Positions 7,013 through 15,223 of a stretch of DNA of 64,000 nt are shown one piece after another; the stretch's first letter is position 1, and the number at the start of each line of letters is the position of its first letter. Under the pieces are notes generated by a model. That model saw nothing but the letters and a program-made list of their open reading frames with translations. It was not told where the DNA came from and made no database searches. The DNA is from Emcibacter nanhaiensis (GTDB lineage Bacteria; Pseudomonadota; Alphaproteobacteria; Sphingomonadales; Emcibacteraceae), in contig NZ_VFIY01000014.1 in assembly GCF_006385175.1 (NCBI RefSeq), forward strand, positions 246,081-310,080. Reading direction: 5' to 3'. The position numbers were made by a program, and so were the translations under genes.

Positions 7013-10000
7013 CTATTCGGCGGGCGACATGGCGGCAATCCGCTCCCACGGCCGCACCCGGTGCCGGGACTGGCTGATGCCGCCCCAGACAAAGAACAGC
7101 AGGCACAGCCCGAAAGAGGCCAGCAGCGGAATATCCCACTCGCTCTCGACCACTTCCGCCTGTTCCACTTTCTTCAGTTGCCGGCCCTCTACCGGCTGGC
7201 TCATCTGTCCCTGTGACGCCGCCGCTGGCGCCGGCAGGGCGGCGCTGAGACCGAAACCAGCGGCCTGGGCGTTGACGAACTCGGCCAGCTTGTCGTTATC
7301 AACGATCAGGTCATATTTGTTGACCAGCTCGATCAGCCGCTCCACCAGCTGCTGCCTCGTCTCGTCGCTGGCGTCCCAATACTTCTTGCGCACCGCTTCC
7401 AGCATGCGCTCGATGATCTGGGCCTGGGCGCCGGGATTGACTTTTTCGAACCATTCCTGGATGCCGAGATCGAATTTGTCATTGACATAAATGTCGGCGA
7501 ATTCCTGCCACTGGTCGGCCCGCACCAGGTTGGGATCAACCACCTGCCAGCCCCAGAAGTTGCTGATCTTGCCTTCCATGGTGGTGGCGCCGGAATAGCC
7601 TTCCTTCATCATCTCGCTGACCCAGCGGCTGTGCTGGGTGCGGGTGCGTAACTCCTTGGCCAGGAACCGGGCTGCATCCTCGGCGCGCGGATTATCGGCG
7701 TCGCGCAGGTTGGAAATCACCATGTCCGGGCTCTTGCCGTCCAGGTTGCGGATCGCCAGCGACAGGCCGCCGAAATATTCAAACGGATCGTCGCTGGTAA
7801 TCATGCCATAGAGGTTGGACGAGCGGGCGAACATGGCCACATCGGTGCCGGACAGCTGCTTGCCGTAGATATTGACCCCGTCCACTTTCTCGCCCCAGCG
7901 GGCGGGATCAGCGCCGTAGGCATTGCCCATTTTGGCCATATAGTTGTCGGCGATTTTGGCGTCGGTCTCCCAGGTATCGCTGGCCCGGACCGCATCATCG
8001 ACGCCGGAGCCATAGGTGCCGCTTTCGCCGGAGAAGACCCGCACGGTTGAGAAATAGTCCGCGTCCTCCTCGCTCATGCCCTCGGCCAGGAGCTCGGCTT
8101 TAACCCGCTGGCTGTTCTCCCAGATCGAGTTGTTGGCTTCCTTAAGCTCGGCCACCTGCTTGACGGCCTCGGCGAGGCGCAGCACCACATTGGGGAACGC
8201 ATCGCGGTACAGGCCGGTGGCGGACAGTACCACGTCAACCCGCGGGCGTTTCAGTTCCCGCATCGGGATGACCTCGGTGCCGGTGACCATGCCGCTGTCG
8301 CTCCACACCGGCCGCATACCCATGGCATAAAGCGCCTGGCTTTCCAGCACGCCGTAATGGCGCATGGCCTCGATCGACCACAGCGAGAACGCCAGCTTGT
8401 CGGGATAATGGCCGTGCTTGTTGTAATAGTCACTGATCACGCCCTCAACCAGTTCCTTACCCTGTTCCCAGGCGGCCTTGGTCGGCAGGCGGGCCGGATC
8501 GAAACCATAGAGATTGTAACCGCTGGCGAGCGAGTCCGGGGAACGGACCGGATCGCCGCCGGTCTTGACCGGCACATAGTCGCCGCTGAGCCCGGCCAGC
8601 AGGTGCGGCATCTCGCGGATCCCTTCCATGCGGCCATAAAAGTCCCGGCCCTTTTCCATGTCGGCGCGCAGTTCGTTGCCCAGGTCACCAAGATCCCTGC
8701 CGAGGATTACATAGTCGCGCACGGTCCTGAAGCCGGCGAGATCCTCCAGGTTTTCCGCCTTGGAATCGAGATGACCGGTGCCATCTTCATGAGCCACACC
8801 ATAATGGCCGGCCTCGAATTCCCGCGCCCGGGCGACGAAATCGCGGCCCAGCATCTGCACGATGGTCGAGGTCACCAGCTCCGGTTCCGCCAGCTCGCCG
8901 AAGGTATGCAGCCCCAGCGGCTGGTCGGCATTGGCCACATCCTCCAGATAGAGGTGCAGTTCTTCGAGGAAATGGTCGAAATCGGCGTCAATCTGCTCTG
9001 ACGTCAGGCCGAGGTCGTCGCAAACCTTGGCGTCAAAACAGATCTGTTTCAACTGTTCACCGGTTTTCTGCTTCACCCCGCCGTCATCCAGCGATTTATA
9101 CTGGTGCATCAGCTCATGGACATTGGCCGTTTCCCCTTCCAGCCCGGCGGCGGCAAAGGGCGGCGTCATATGGGCGACGACAACGGCGCTGCCGCGGCGC
9201 TTGGTCTGCATCGCCTCGCCCACATCATCAATGATGAAAGGATACATGACCGGGGTGTCCCAGACCGCCAGGTTGCCCTGGTCATAGCGGGACAGGCCGC
9301 GCTCCTTGCCGGAAAGATACTCCTGACTGCCGTGAGTGCCGAGATGGATGATGGCGTCACTGTTCCAGAATTTGCGGGCGTAATAATAGGCGGCCAGATA
9401 ATAATGGTTCATGGGCACCGTACCCTGGTGATAGATCAGCTTGTCCTGGTCCTTGTCGTCGGAGCGCGGCGGCTGGCGCATCACCAGCATGTTACCGTTG
9501 CGGATCCGGGGCAGGACAAAGAAAGCCTCGCCGTCCCGCTTGACCACCATGAAATTGTCTTCCGCCCGGCCCCAGAAATCATTGATCGGCTTGGTGACCT
9601 CTTGCGGCAGGCTGTTGAACCAGGCGAGGTAATCCCTGACCGGCATCAGTTCGGCCAGATCGTCCTTGAGCAGACCGTCCAGTTCATAATCCCGATAGAA
9701 AGGATTGAGAATGCGGTCGATGGGATCGGTGAAATAATTTTCATCCACCTTGTCGACGCCGTAGCCGGCTTCATTGAGATTAGCGCTGATGGCGCGCAGG
9801 CTGTGCTCAATATTGAGGAAGGACGCGCCCATGTCCTTGTCGCCCCAGACCATGACGGTCAGCTTTTTGTCGCCGTTGGGCTTGTGGCGCAGGGCGGCAT
9901 AGTTGAGGGCGCGGGAAACCAGATGATCCATCTGGTAATCGATCACCTCCGCCCGGCCGGTCTGCTTGTTGCGGGCGGAGACGATCACCGGATCAATCAC

Positions 10001-10960
10001 CCCGGCGCTTTCCGGCAGCACCAGCACAAAGGGCGTCATGGTAGCGGAAATGCCCTGGCTGTCCGCTTCCCAGTCCGCCTGGTTGCCGTCGAAATAGGTC
10101 AGCGCCTGCATCACCGGCACGCCGAGGCGCTCAAACTCTTCCTTGCGCTTACCGGCCCAGTGGATGGAGCGGAAATTGACAATCACGTCAATGATGGTCC
10201 GGCCGTCTTTCTGCAGCATGGGGACATAATCGGTGGAGCGGGGGCTGACCTCGAAAAAGAAGGGAATGGCGAGCGCGCCCCGGGCCTCGATCCGGGCAAT
10301 GGCGTCATCCACCACAGCGGTATTGACGGATTCGATCTGGGCGCGCTGCAGCATCACCCCGATCACCGGCCTGCCCTCCTCGAGAGTGACACCGCGCCAG
10401 TCGAGATAGCCCGCCACATCCTTGAAAATCAGCCCGTCATAGCCCGGCGCATAAATGCCGACCTCGGGATAGACCACCGGCGCCGGCACGGAGATTGAGC
10501 CGTCGCCGAAAACTTTCTGTGCCAGATAATCGGCCATACGGCTCAGGTTCACCAGGCCGCCGTTGTCATAATAATCATGCAGGGCCTGCGCCTGTTCATG
10601 TGTCAGTCCCCTGACCAGATCGGGACTTTGCAGCCAGTTGATGGCCAGCAGACGACTGCTGGCGGACGCTGCCTCCGGCAGGAACTTGCCGAATGATTTT
10701 TCACTGCTGCGGGCGGAGGAATCATCCATCAGCACCAGGTCATAGCCGTTAAAGCGGGCCAGCGCCTCCGCGCCGGTTTTGAAATCCCGGGCATTCACTT
10801 CATCAAAGCTAATGCCGTATTTTGCCGCCTGTTCCTTGATTACCGTCAGCTTGGCGGTATTGGAATGGGTGCCGGAGACATAAAGCACCTTGTGCATGTC
10901 CGCCGCCTGTGCAGTCGCAAAAGAGACAAGCAGGGCCACAAGTGACAACAGGATACGCAT
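7013..10960 (-). CDS. exported, membrane-anchored CobN-like chelatase subunit
   Basis: This 1,315-residue protein belongs to the CobN/BchH large-subunit chelatase family, recognised by length and by segments such as AIIHLGTHGSQEYLSGKERG (HLGTHG about 539-544). Unlike cytoplasmic CobN it begins with a clear signal peptide (MRILLSLVALLVSFATAQAA) and ends with a single hydrophobic helix (about residues 1277-1295) followed by a basic tail, so the bulk should sit in the periplasm, anchored in the inner membrane by its C-terminus. The usual LEWLPG after HLGTHG reads QEYLSG. No cobS/cobT or chlI/chlD ATPase gene is nearby. It follows an ExbB-like and an ExbD-like gene on the same strand, and a TonB-dependent receptor gene diverges. 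Bacteroidetes HmuS, a CobN-like protein of a heme-uptake operon, is the closest precedent I know. I infer metal removal from, or insertion into, an imported tetrapyrrole, heme being most likely. Confidence 0.85.
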   Translation of the reverse strand: MRILLSLVALLVSFATAQAADMHKVLYVSGTHSNTAKLTVIKEQAAKYGISFDEVNARDFKTGAEALARFNGYDLVLMDDSSARSSEKSFGKFLPEAASASSRLLAINWLQSPDLVRGLTHEQAQALHDYYDNGGLVNLSRMADYLAQKVFGDGSISVPAPVVYPEVGIYAPGYDGLIFKDVAGYLDWRGVTLEEGRPVIGVMLQRAQIESVNTAVVDDAIARIEARGALAIPFFFEVSPRSTDYVPMLQKDGRTIIDVIVNFRSIHWAGKRKEEFERLGVPVMQALTYFDGNQADWEADSQGISATMTPFVLVLPESAGVIDPVIVSARNKQTGRAEVIDYQMDHLVSRALNYAALRHKPNGDKKLTVMVWGDKDMGASFLNIEHSLRAISANLNEAGYGVDKVDENYFTDPIDRILNPFYRDYELDGLLKDDLAELMPVRDYLAWFNSLPQEVTKPINDFWGRAEDNFMVVKRDGEAFFVLPRIRNGNMLVMRQPPRSDDKDQDKLIYHQGTVPMNHYYLAAYYYARKFWNSDAIIHLGTHGSQEYLSGKERGLSRYDQGNLAVWDTPVMYPFIIDDVGEAMQTKRRGSAVVVAHMTPPFAAAGLEGETANVHELMHQYKSLDDGGVKQKTGEQLKQICFDAKVCDDLGLTSEQIDADFDHFLEELHLYLEDVANADQPLGLHTFGELAEPELVTSTIVQMLGRDFVARAREFEAGHYGVAHEDGTGHLDSKAENLEDLAGFRTVRDYVILGRDLGDLGNELRADMEKGRDFYGRMEGIREMPHLLAGLSGDYVPVKTGGDPVRSPDSLASGYNLYGFDPARLPTKAAWEQGKELVEGVISDYYNKHGHYPDKLAFSLWSIEAMRHYGVLESQALYAMGMRPVWSDSGMVTGTEVIPMRELKRPRVDVVLSATGLYRDAFPNVVLRLAEAVKQVAELKEANNSIWENSQRVKAELLAEGMSEEDADYFSTVRVFSGESGTYGSGVDDAVRASDTWETDAKIADNYMAKMGNAYGADPARWGEKVDGVNIYGKQLSGTDVAMFARSSNLYGMITSDDPFEYFGGLSLAIRNLDGKSPDMVISNLRDADNPRAEDAARFLAKELRTRTQHSRWVSEMMKEGYSGATTMEGKISNFWGWQVVDPNLVRADQWQEFADIYVNDKFDLGIQEWFEKVNPGAQAQIIERMLEAVRKKYWDASDETRQQLVERLIELVNKYDLIVDNDKLAEFVNAQAAGFGLSAALPAPAAASQGQMSQPVEGRQLKKVEQAEVVESEWDIPLLASFGLCLLFFVWGGISQSRHRVRPWERIAAMSPAE

Positions 10961-10983
10961 GATTTTCCCTCTGAAATTATTCT

Positions 10984-11316
10984 TTAGTTGGCGGAGGCGT
11001 CCGCTTCGCCCTCATCAGGCACATAGATGATCGAGCCGTCCGGCATGCGATAAGCGATGCCGGCCTTGACCCCTTCGCCCGAGCCGATCTCGCCGGTGCT
11101 TTTATAGGTTTCGATTTTTTCGCCCTTCTTGACGATCATCTCCATGTCTTGCTGGCCCGGGTTCTTGATCACCATGACATCGTCATCGAGAAAGGGGTTG
11201 ATGGGGTTCTGGGCGATGGAAATCAGCAGCGCCGCAATCAGCACCAGAAACACATCGACAAGATTGACCACGGACAGCGCCGGGTTGATGGATTCATCTT
11301 CATCAAGAAGCTTCAC
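10984..11316 (-). CDS. small ExbD-like membrane protein (probably DUF2149)
   Basis: I start this gene at the GTG at 11316, preceded by GGGAGG, giving 110 residues; the longer frame runs back into the ExbB-like gene. It overlaps the end of that gene by 14 bases, indicating translational coupling. One membrane helix near the N-terminus contains NLVDVFLVLIAALLISIA, in which Asp21 stands where ExbD and TolR carry their proton-relay aspartate. The rest (about 40-110, with KNPGQQDMEMIVKKGEKIE and YRMPDGSIIYVPDEGE) would be periplasmic. The layout matches what I remember of DUF2149 proteins, which occur beside ExbB-like and CobN-like genes in metal or heme clusters. A role as ExbD substitute is inferred. 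Confidence 0.7.
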   Translation of the reverse strand: MKLLDEDESINPALSVVNLVDVFLVLIAALLISIAQNPINPFLDDDVMVIKNPGQQDMEMIVKKGEKIETYKSTGEIGSGEGVKAGIAYRMPDGSIIYVPDEGEADASAN

Positions 11317-11884
11317 GGAGAGCCTCCCGTTCCTGGGCCGTGTCCTCAATCCCCTTTTCCACCAGCGGCAGCAGGGCAACCAGTTCCTGGGCCAGCCATT
11401 TCTTCTTGGTACTGGCGATAAAGAAGGTGATGGAGGCCACCACCAGGCCGAAAATCACAGCGGAAAAGGCGACGATCAGGTTTTCACTGATTCCCTGCAC
11501 ATCCCCGTCAGACAGACTTTTGAGCGCCGGCCCCATGGGAATCATGGTGGCAATCAAGCCCAGCATGGGGGCGATGCGGCTGACCATCCTGACCCCTTCC
11601 ATTTCACTGAGCGCCGCCACATCCAGTTCGTCCTTGGTGACATCCTGCTTTTCCACTGCCAGGGCCACCAGCGGGTATCCCTTTGGAATGTCCCCCCCGG
11701 ACCGAAGACCGTTGCTGAGCAGCTTGCGGAACCGTGCCGTACCCCGGCTGCGCTGCACGCCCTGCATAAAGAAACCGCCCAGGGCATAGAGGCTGTAGAA
11801 AAACAATACAACCAACAGGACCAGTACCGGGGCCATGAACAGGTCCGACACCTGATACATCAAGTTTTCGAGAGTCCGTACCAC
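11303..11884 (-). CDS. MotA/TolQ/ExbB-type proton channel family protein
   Basis: The start is a GTG at 11884 with GTGGAG upstream. The 193-residue product has a first membrane helix (about residues 17-38, APVLVLLVVLFFYSLYALGG), a cytoplasmic stretch and two more helices: MVSRIAPMLGLIATMIPMGP (around residues 99-118) and SENLIVAFSAVIFGLVVASI (around residues 131-150), the classic TolQ/ExbB pore signature with its conserved proline and threonine-rich turn. Such channels form pentamers that use the proton motive force to turn an ExbD-type dimer. Here the partner is probably the overlapping gene at 10984-11316. No tonB lies nearby. The gene leads the operon that continues to the CobN-like chelatase and diverges from the receptor gene. 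Confidence 0.85.
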   Translation of the reverse strand: MVRTLENLMYQVSDLFMAPVLVLLVVLFFYSLYALGGFFMQGVQRSRGTARFRKLLSNGLRSGGDIPKGYPLVALAVEKQDVTKDELDVAALSEMEGVRMVSRIAPMLGLIATMIPMGPALKSLSDGDVQGISENLIVAFSAVIFGLVVASITFFIASTKKKWLAQELVALLPLVEKGIEDTAQEREALREAS

Positions 11885-11992
11885 GAGATTACTCCACTCA
11901 ATTATTTTCTAATATATGCAAGAGGATAGCCCCCTGATTCCAACCTTCTCCCTATGCTCATACCCACCGCCGGACAAAATTGCAACTAATTT

Positions 11993-12011
11993 TGAAAATC
12001 ATTCTCATTTT
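11993..12011. promoter_or_regulatory. Fur-like iron box between the ExbB operon and the TonB-dependent receptor
   Basis: The sequence TGAAAATCATTCTCATTTT reads on the other strand as AATGAGAATGATTTTC, a close match to the repeated NAT(A/T)AT hexamers of Fur boxes. It lies 90 bases before the receptor ATG and 109 bases before the ExbB-like start, so it could control both directions. Whether Fur itself or another iron regulator uses it in this organism is unknown. No cobalamin-riboswitch B12 box is visible in the same gap. Confidence 0.65.
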
Positions 12012-12100
12012 TATTGACGACCCCCGAACCAGCTGCTAGTTGTTTTTGCGAATACTTATTAATTGCAACAACAAGCTACTTAGCATCGGGAGAATATTTT

Positions 12101-14290
12101 ATGAATAGATTAGCTTTTTACTCGCTTCTGGCGGCAGGCACCTCCGCCCTCGCCCTGTCCACCACCGTCCGCGCAGCGGAAGAAGACTCGGATCTCGGAC
12201 CGGGCGCCGCCCCGCTGGAAGTCATCGTGGTGTCCGCCACCCGTACGGAAAACAGACTGGTCGATGTTCCGGCGACCATCACCGTCATTGACGAGGAAAA
12301 AATCGACTCCATTCTGTCCACCGATATTCGCGACATGCTGCGCTATGAGCCGGGCGTGGAAGCCACCAATGACGGCCGCTACGGCCTTTCAGGATTCAAC
12401 ATCCGCGGTCTGACCGGAAACCGGGTCAAGATCATGGTGGACGGCACGGAGCAGTCGGAAGGCTTTTCCTCCGGTCCCTGGCTCAATGCGCCGCGCAACT
12501 TTGTCGACATTGATTCCCTGGAACAGGTGGAAGTGCTGCGCGGCCCGGCCTCCAGCCTCTATGGCAGTGACGCCATGGCCGGCGTTGTAGCCTTCCGGAC
12601 AAAAGGCCCCGCTTCCTACCTGGACGAGGAAGGAAATGACACCGGCGGCGCCGCCAAAGTCCTGTATGACAGTGTCAGTGACGCTTTCGCCGAAACCCTG
12701 ACCCTGGCCAACCGTACCGGCAAGCTGGAAAGCCTGATCCAGTATACCCGCCGCGACGGCAGTGAAACGGAAAACAAGGCGGACGGCTCCAGCGACGATC
12801 TCGGCAATGACCGTACCCTGCCCGATCCCTATGATTATTCCACCGACAATATTCTGGCCAAACTCGAGTATCAGCTGAATGACAGCCACCGCCTGAACCT
12901 GGTCGGCGAATATTTCCGCTCCACCAGCTTCATTGAACTGAAATCCCTGGAGGGCCCGAGCTACAGCCCTTCCTACAACTATTCCAACTATACCGGTGAT
13001 GATGAATTTGAGCGTTATCACATCGGCCTGACCCATGAATGGACCGCCAACAATATACTGTTCGACAGCCTGGTCTGGAGCCTGGACTGGCAGGACAGCG
13101 ATGTGGAGGAGCTGACCACCAACTATACCGAACGCTTCGGTTATCTCACCCGCCTGATCGACTACAGCCACGGCGAGGAAGACTTCCAGTTTGCCGCCCA
13201 GTTTGACAAGACCGTTGGCGTGCATCACCTGACTTACGGCGCCAGCTTCCAGCATACGGAGCAGGAAAACCTGACCAATAAATATTATCCGGACAGCGGC
13301 GCCGACCCCGACATCGCCCGTTATACGCCGGTGGTCAAGGGCAAGAGCTATGGCCTCTATCTGCAGGACCAGATCAAATTGCTGGAGGGTAATTTCCTGC
13401 TGACCCCGGGCCTGCGTTATGACCGCTTTGAAGCCGACCCGCAGGTGGACGATCTGTACACCGAACAGCTGGAAGGCCATGAAAGCGAAAAGGTCACCTT
13501 CCGCCTGGGCGCCGTCTATAAGATCACAGACACCGTCTCGGTCTTCGGCCAGTTCAGCCAGGGTTTCAAGTCCCCGGAACTGCTTCAGCTCTACCGGGAA
13601 GACCAGAGTTCCGCCTCCCGCGGCTATATCAGCCTGTCCAATCCGGAGCTGGAGCCGGAAAGCAGTGATTCCTTCGAGGCCGGGTTCCGCATCAACAGCA
13701 AGGCCGCCAGCTTTGAACTGACCGGTTTCTATAATGAATATGACAACTTCATCGAGCAGACTGTTGATCGCTCCGGCACGCCAACCGTCTACCAGTATGT
13801 GAACTACAATGAAGCCACCATCAAGGGTGTCGAGGCGCGGGCCGCGCTGTGGCTCGATCAACTGGTCGGCGCCCCCCAAGGCATGGCCTTTCAGGCCGCT
13901 GTTGCCTGGGCCGAGGGTGATACAACAATCGACGGCGAGGAAATTCCGCTCGATTCCGTCTCCCCGACCAAGGCGGTGTTCGGCCTGACCTATGACTCCC
14001 CCGATGAGGTCTGGGGCGCCGGAGTTAACCTGACCCTGGTGGGGGCCAAGGACATTGAGGATGTGTCTGACGAAAGCTATTTCGCTCCGGACAGCTTTGC
14101 CCTGGTCGACCTGACCGCCTATTACAACATCACGCCGGACCTGGCGCTCCGCGCGGCGGTCTTCAACCTGACCGACAAGGAATACTGGCTGTGGGAAGAC
14201 GTGCGCGGCTATAACGCCGAGACCAGCTATCTGCAGCGCTACACCCAGCCGGGCCGCAATGTCTCGGTCAGCCTGAAATACAGCTTCTGA
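12101..14290 (+). CDS. TonB-dependent outer-membrane receptor, heme-receptor type
   Basis: Starting at the ATG at 12101 (GGGAGA upstream) the protein has 729 residues: a signal peptide ending near AVRAA (about residue 26), a TonB-box-like LEVIVVSATR at about 39-48, a plug domain with GLSGFNIRGLTGNRVKIMVD and VEVLRGPASSLYGSDAMAGV, and a beta-barrel ending in a terminal phenylalanine (VSVSLKYSF). In the barrel, GFKSPELLQLY (about 488-498) and SNPELEPE (about 512-519) occupy the places of the FRAP and NPNL boxes of heme/hemoglobin receptors, but no histidine lies between them. It should import a scarce iron or tetrapyrrole ligand across the outer membrane. It diverges from the ExbB/CobN operon, shares a Fur-like box, and is closed by a terminator at 14313. 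Confidence 0.88.
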   Translation: MNRLAFYSLLAAGTSALALSTTVRAAEEDSDLGPGAAPLEVIVVSATRTENRLVDVPATITVIDEEKIDSILSTDIRDMLRYEPGVEATNDGRYGLSGFNIRGLTGNRVKIMVDGTEQSEGFSSGPWLNAPRNFVDIDSLEQVEVLRGPASSLYGSDAMAGVVAFRTKGPASYLDEEGNDTGGAAKVLYDSVSDAFAETLTLANRTGKLESLIQYTRRDGSETENKADGSSDDLGNDRTLPDPYDYSTDNILAKLEYQLNDSHRLNLVGEYFRSTSFIELKSLEGPSYSPSYNYSNYTGDDEFERYHIGLTHEWTANNILFDSLVWSLDWQDSDVEELTTNYTERFGYLTRLIDYSHGEEDFQFAAQFDKTVGVHHLTYGASFQHTEQENLTNKYYPDSGADPDIARYTPVVKGKSYGLYLQDQIKLLEGNFLLTPGLRYDRFEADPQVDDLYTEQLEGHESEKVTFRLGAVYKITDTVSVFGQFSQGFKSPELLQLYREDQSSASRGYISLSNPELEPESSDSFEAGFRINSKAASFELTGFYNEYDNFIEQTVDRSGTPTVYQYVNYNEATIKGVEARAALWLDQLVGAPQGMAFQAAVAWAEGDTTIDGEEIPLDSVSPTKAVFGLTYDSPDEVWGAGVNLTLVGAKDIEDVSDESYFAPDSFALVDLTAYYNITPDLALRAAVFNLTDKEYWLWEDVRGYNAETSYLQRYTQPGRNVSVSLKYSF

Positions 14291-14312
14291 ACCCATCCAA
14301 CTCCAGAGGTAA

Positions 14313-14345
14313 TAGCCCCGTCATTTTACCGGCGGGGCTTTTTTT
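14313..14345 (+). terminator. rho-independent terminator after the TonB-dependent receptor
   Basis: AGCCCCG and CGGGGCT form a 7-bp GC stem (14314-14320 with 14332-14338) around an 11-base loop, followed by a run of eight T residues, 22 bases after the receptor stop codon. It separates the receptor from the two secreted-protein genes that follow. Confidence 0.85.
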
Positions 14346-14370
14346 CGCCCTTTTATTGCCTCCAGGCCCC

Positions 14371-14398
14371 TTGTTTTTACATCATACTGCCGTAAAAT
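14371..14398 (+). promoter_or_regulatory. candidate sigma-70 promoter for the secreted-protein pair
   Basis: TTGTTT (14371-14376) and TAAAAT (14393-14398) are separated by 16 bases, just after the receptor terminator and 37 bases before the ATG at 14435. This would let the downstream pair be expressed separately from the receptor. It is a by-eye match only. Confidence 0.4.
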
Positions 14399-14434
14399 AT
14401 ATTTTAATTCTTCTTCAAAACAGGAGAGACTGAC

Positions 14435-15211
14435 ATGCGCCTCTTTGTTTCCCTCTTTTTCACCCTTTCCCTCACTCTTCTCGCCGTGACCGCAGTCCGG
14501 GCGGAGCCGACTGAAGTTTCCATTCGCGTGCTGAGCAAGGATGCCAAATTTATCGGCAGTTCCATGGGCGGCATGCGCATCACCCTGCGCGACGCCATGA
14601 CCGGCGAGATTCTCGCCACCGGCGTGACCAGTGGCGGCACCGGCAACACCAAGCTGCTGATGCACAAGGACGGCGGCCGGCGCGCCGTGATGGTGGACGA
14701 GAAAGCCGGCGGCTTTCACACGACCCTCGACCTCGAGGAGCCCCGCCTTATTGAGGTGGAGGCCTATGGCCCTCTCGCCCAGCTGCAGGGCGCCCACCGC
14801 GTGGTCTCCAGCCAGTGGGTCCTGCCAGGCAAACATATCACCAGCGGCAACGGCTGGGTCCTGGAACTGCCAGGCTTTGTGGTCGATATCCTGTCCCCGC
14901 CCGCGGCCCTGAAAATGTCCAATGATACCAAGGTAGTGAAAATCAATGCCAATGTGGTGATGATGTGCGGCTGCCACACGGAACCGGACGGTACTTGGGA
15001 CAGCAGCAAATTTGAAATCAAGGCGCTCATCACCCACAACGGCAAGAAATACGGCACCCTGGACATGGTCTATAGCGGCCCGAGAAGCCAGTATACCACC
15101 AGCCTGCCTGTCGATAAGCCAGGCCTCTACGGGGTCACCGTCTACGCCTATGATCCGGACAACGGCAATACCGGCCTCGGCCGGACAACCTTTGAAATCC
15201 TGGCCAAATAA
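14435..15211 (+). CDS. secreted protein of unknown function with a CGCH motif
   Basis: The 258-residue product starts with a signal peptide (MRLFVSLFFTLSLTLLAVTA, cleavage near VRAEP). The mature part looks beta-rich, with two likely immunoglobulin-like or transthyretin-like halves: about 27-110 (VSIRVLSKDAKFIGSSMGGM, ITLRDAMTGEILATGVTSGG) and about 160-258 (KVVKINANVVMMCGCHTEPD, then a final GLYGVTVYAYDPDNGNTGLG). Cys178, Cys180 and His181 form a compact MMCGCH motif that could bind a metal or heme. A good AGGAGA precedes the ATG. It is followed 12 bases later by the DsrE-like gene and lies just after the iron-regulated receptor, so periplasmic metal or heme handling is plausible. I do not recognise the family with certainty. 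Confidence 0.6.
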   Translation: MRLFVSLFFTLSLTLLAVTAVRAEPTEVSIRVLSKDAKFIGSSMGGMRITLRDAMTGEILATGVTSGGTGNTKLLMHKDGGRRAVMVDEKAGGFHTTLDLEEPRLIEVEAYGPLAQLQGAHRVVSSQWVLPGKHITSGNGWVLELPGFVVDILSPPAALKMSNDTKVVKINANVVMMCGCHTEPDGTWDSSKFEIKALITHNGKKYGTLDMVYSGPRSQYTTSLPVDKPGLYGVTVYAYDPDNGNTGLGRTTFEILAK

Positions 15212-15223
15212 AGGGGGAAATCC

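Noticed and set aside
7013..10960. Cytoplasmic cobalamin-biosynthesis CobN
   Set aside because: A signal peptide, a C-terminal anchor, the lack of cob genes and ATPase partners, and a receptor and iron box nearby argue against cobyrinate cobalt insertion in the cytoplasm.
11885..12100. Cobalamin riboswitch in the receptor leader
   Set aside because: I looked for the B12 box and supporting stems in this 216-bp gap and saw none; only the Fur-like box stands out.
12389..14296. 635-codon reverse frame opposite the TonB-dependent receptor
   Set aside because: Shadow of the receptor; no start signal or domain, while the forward frame has plug, barrel and signal peptide.
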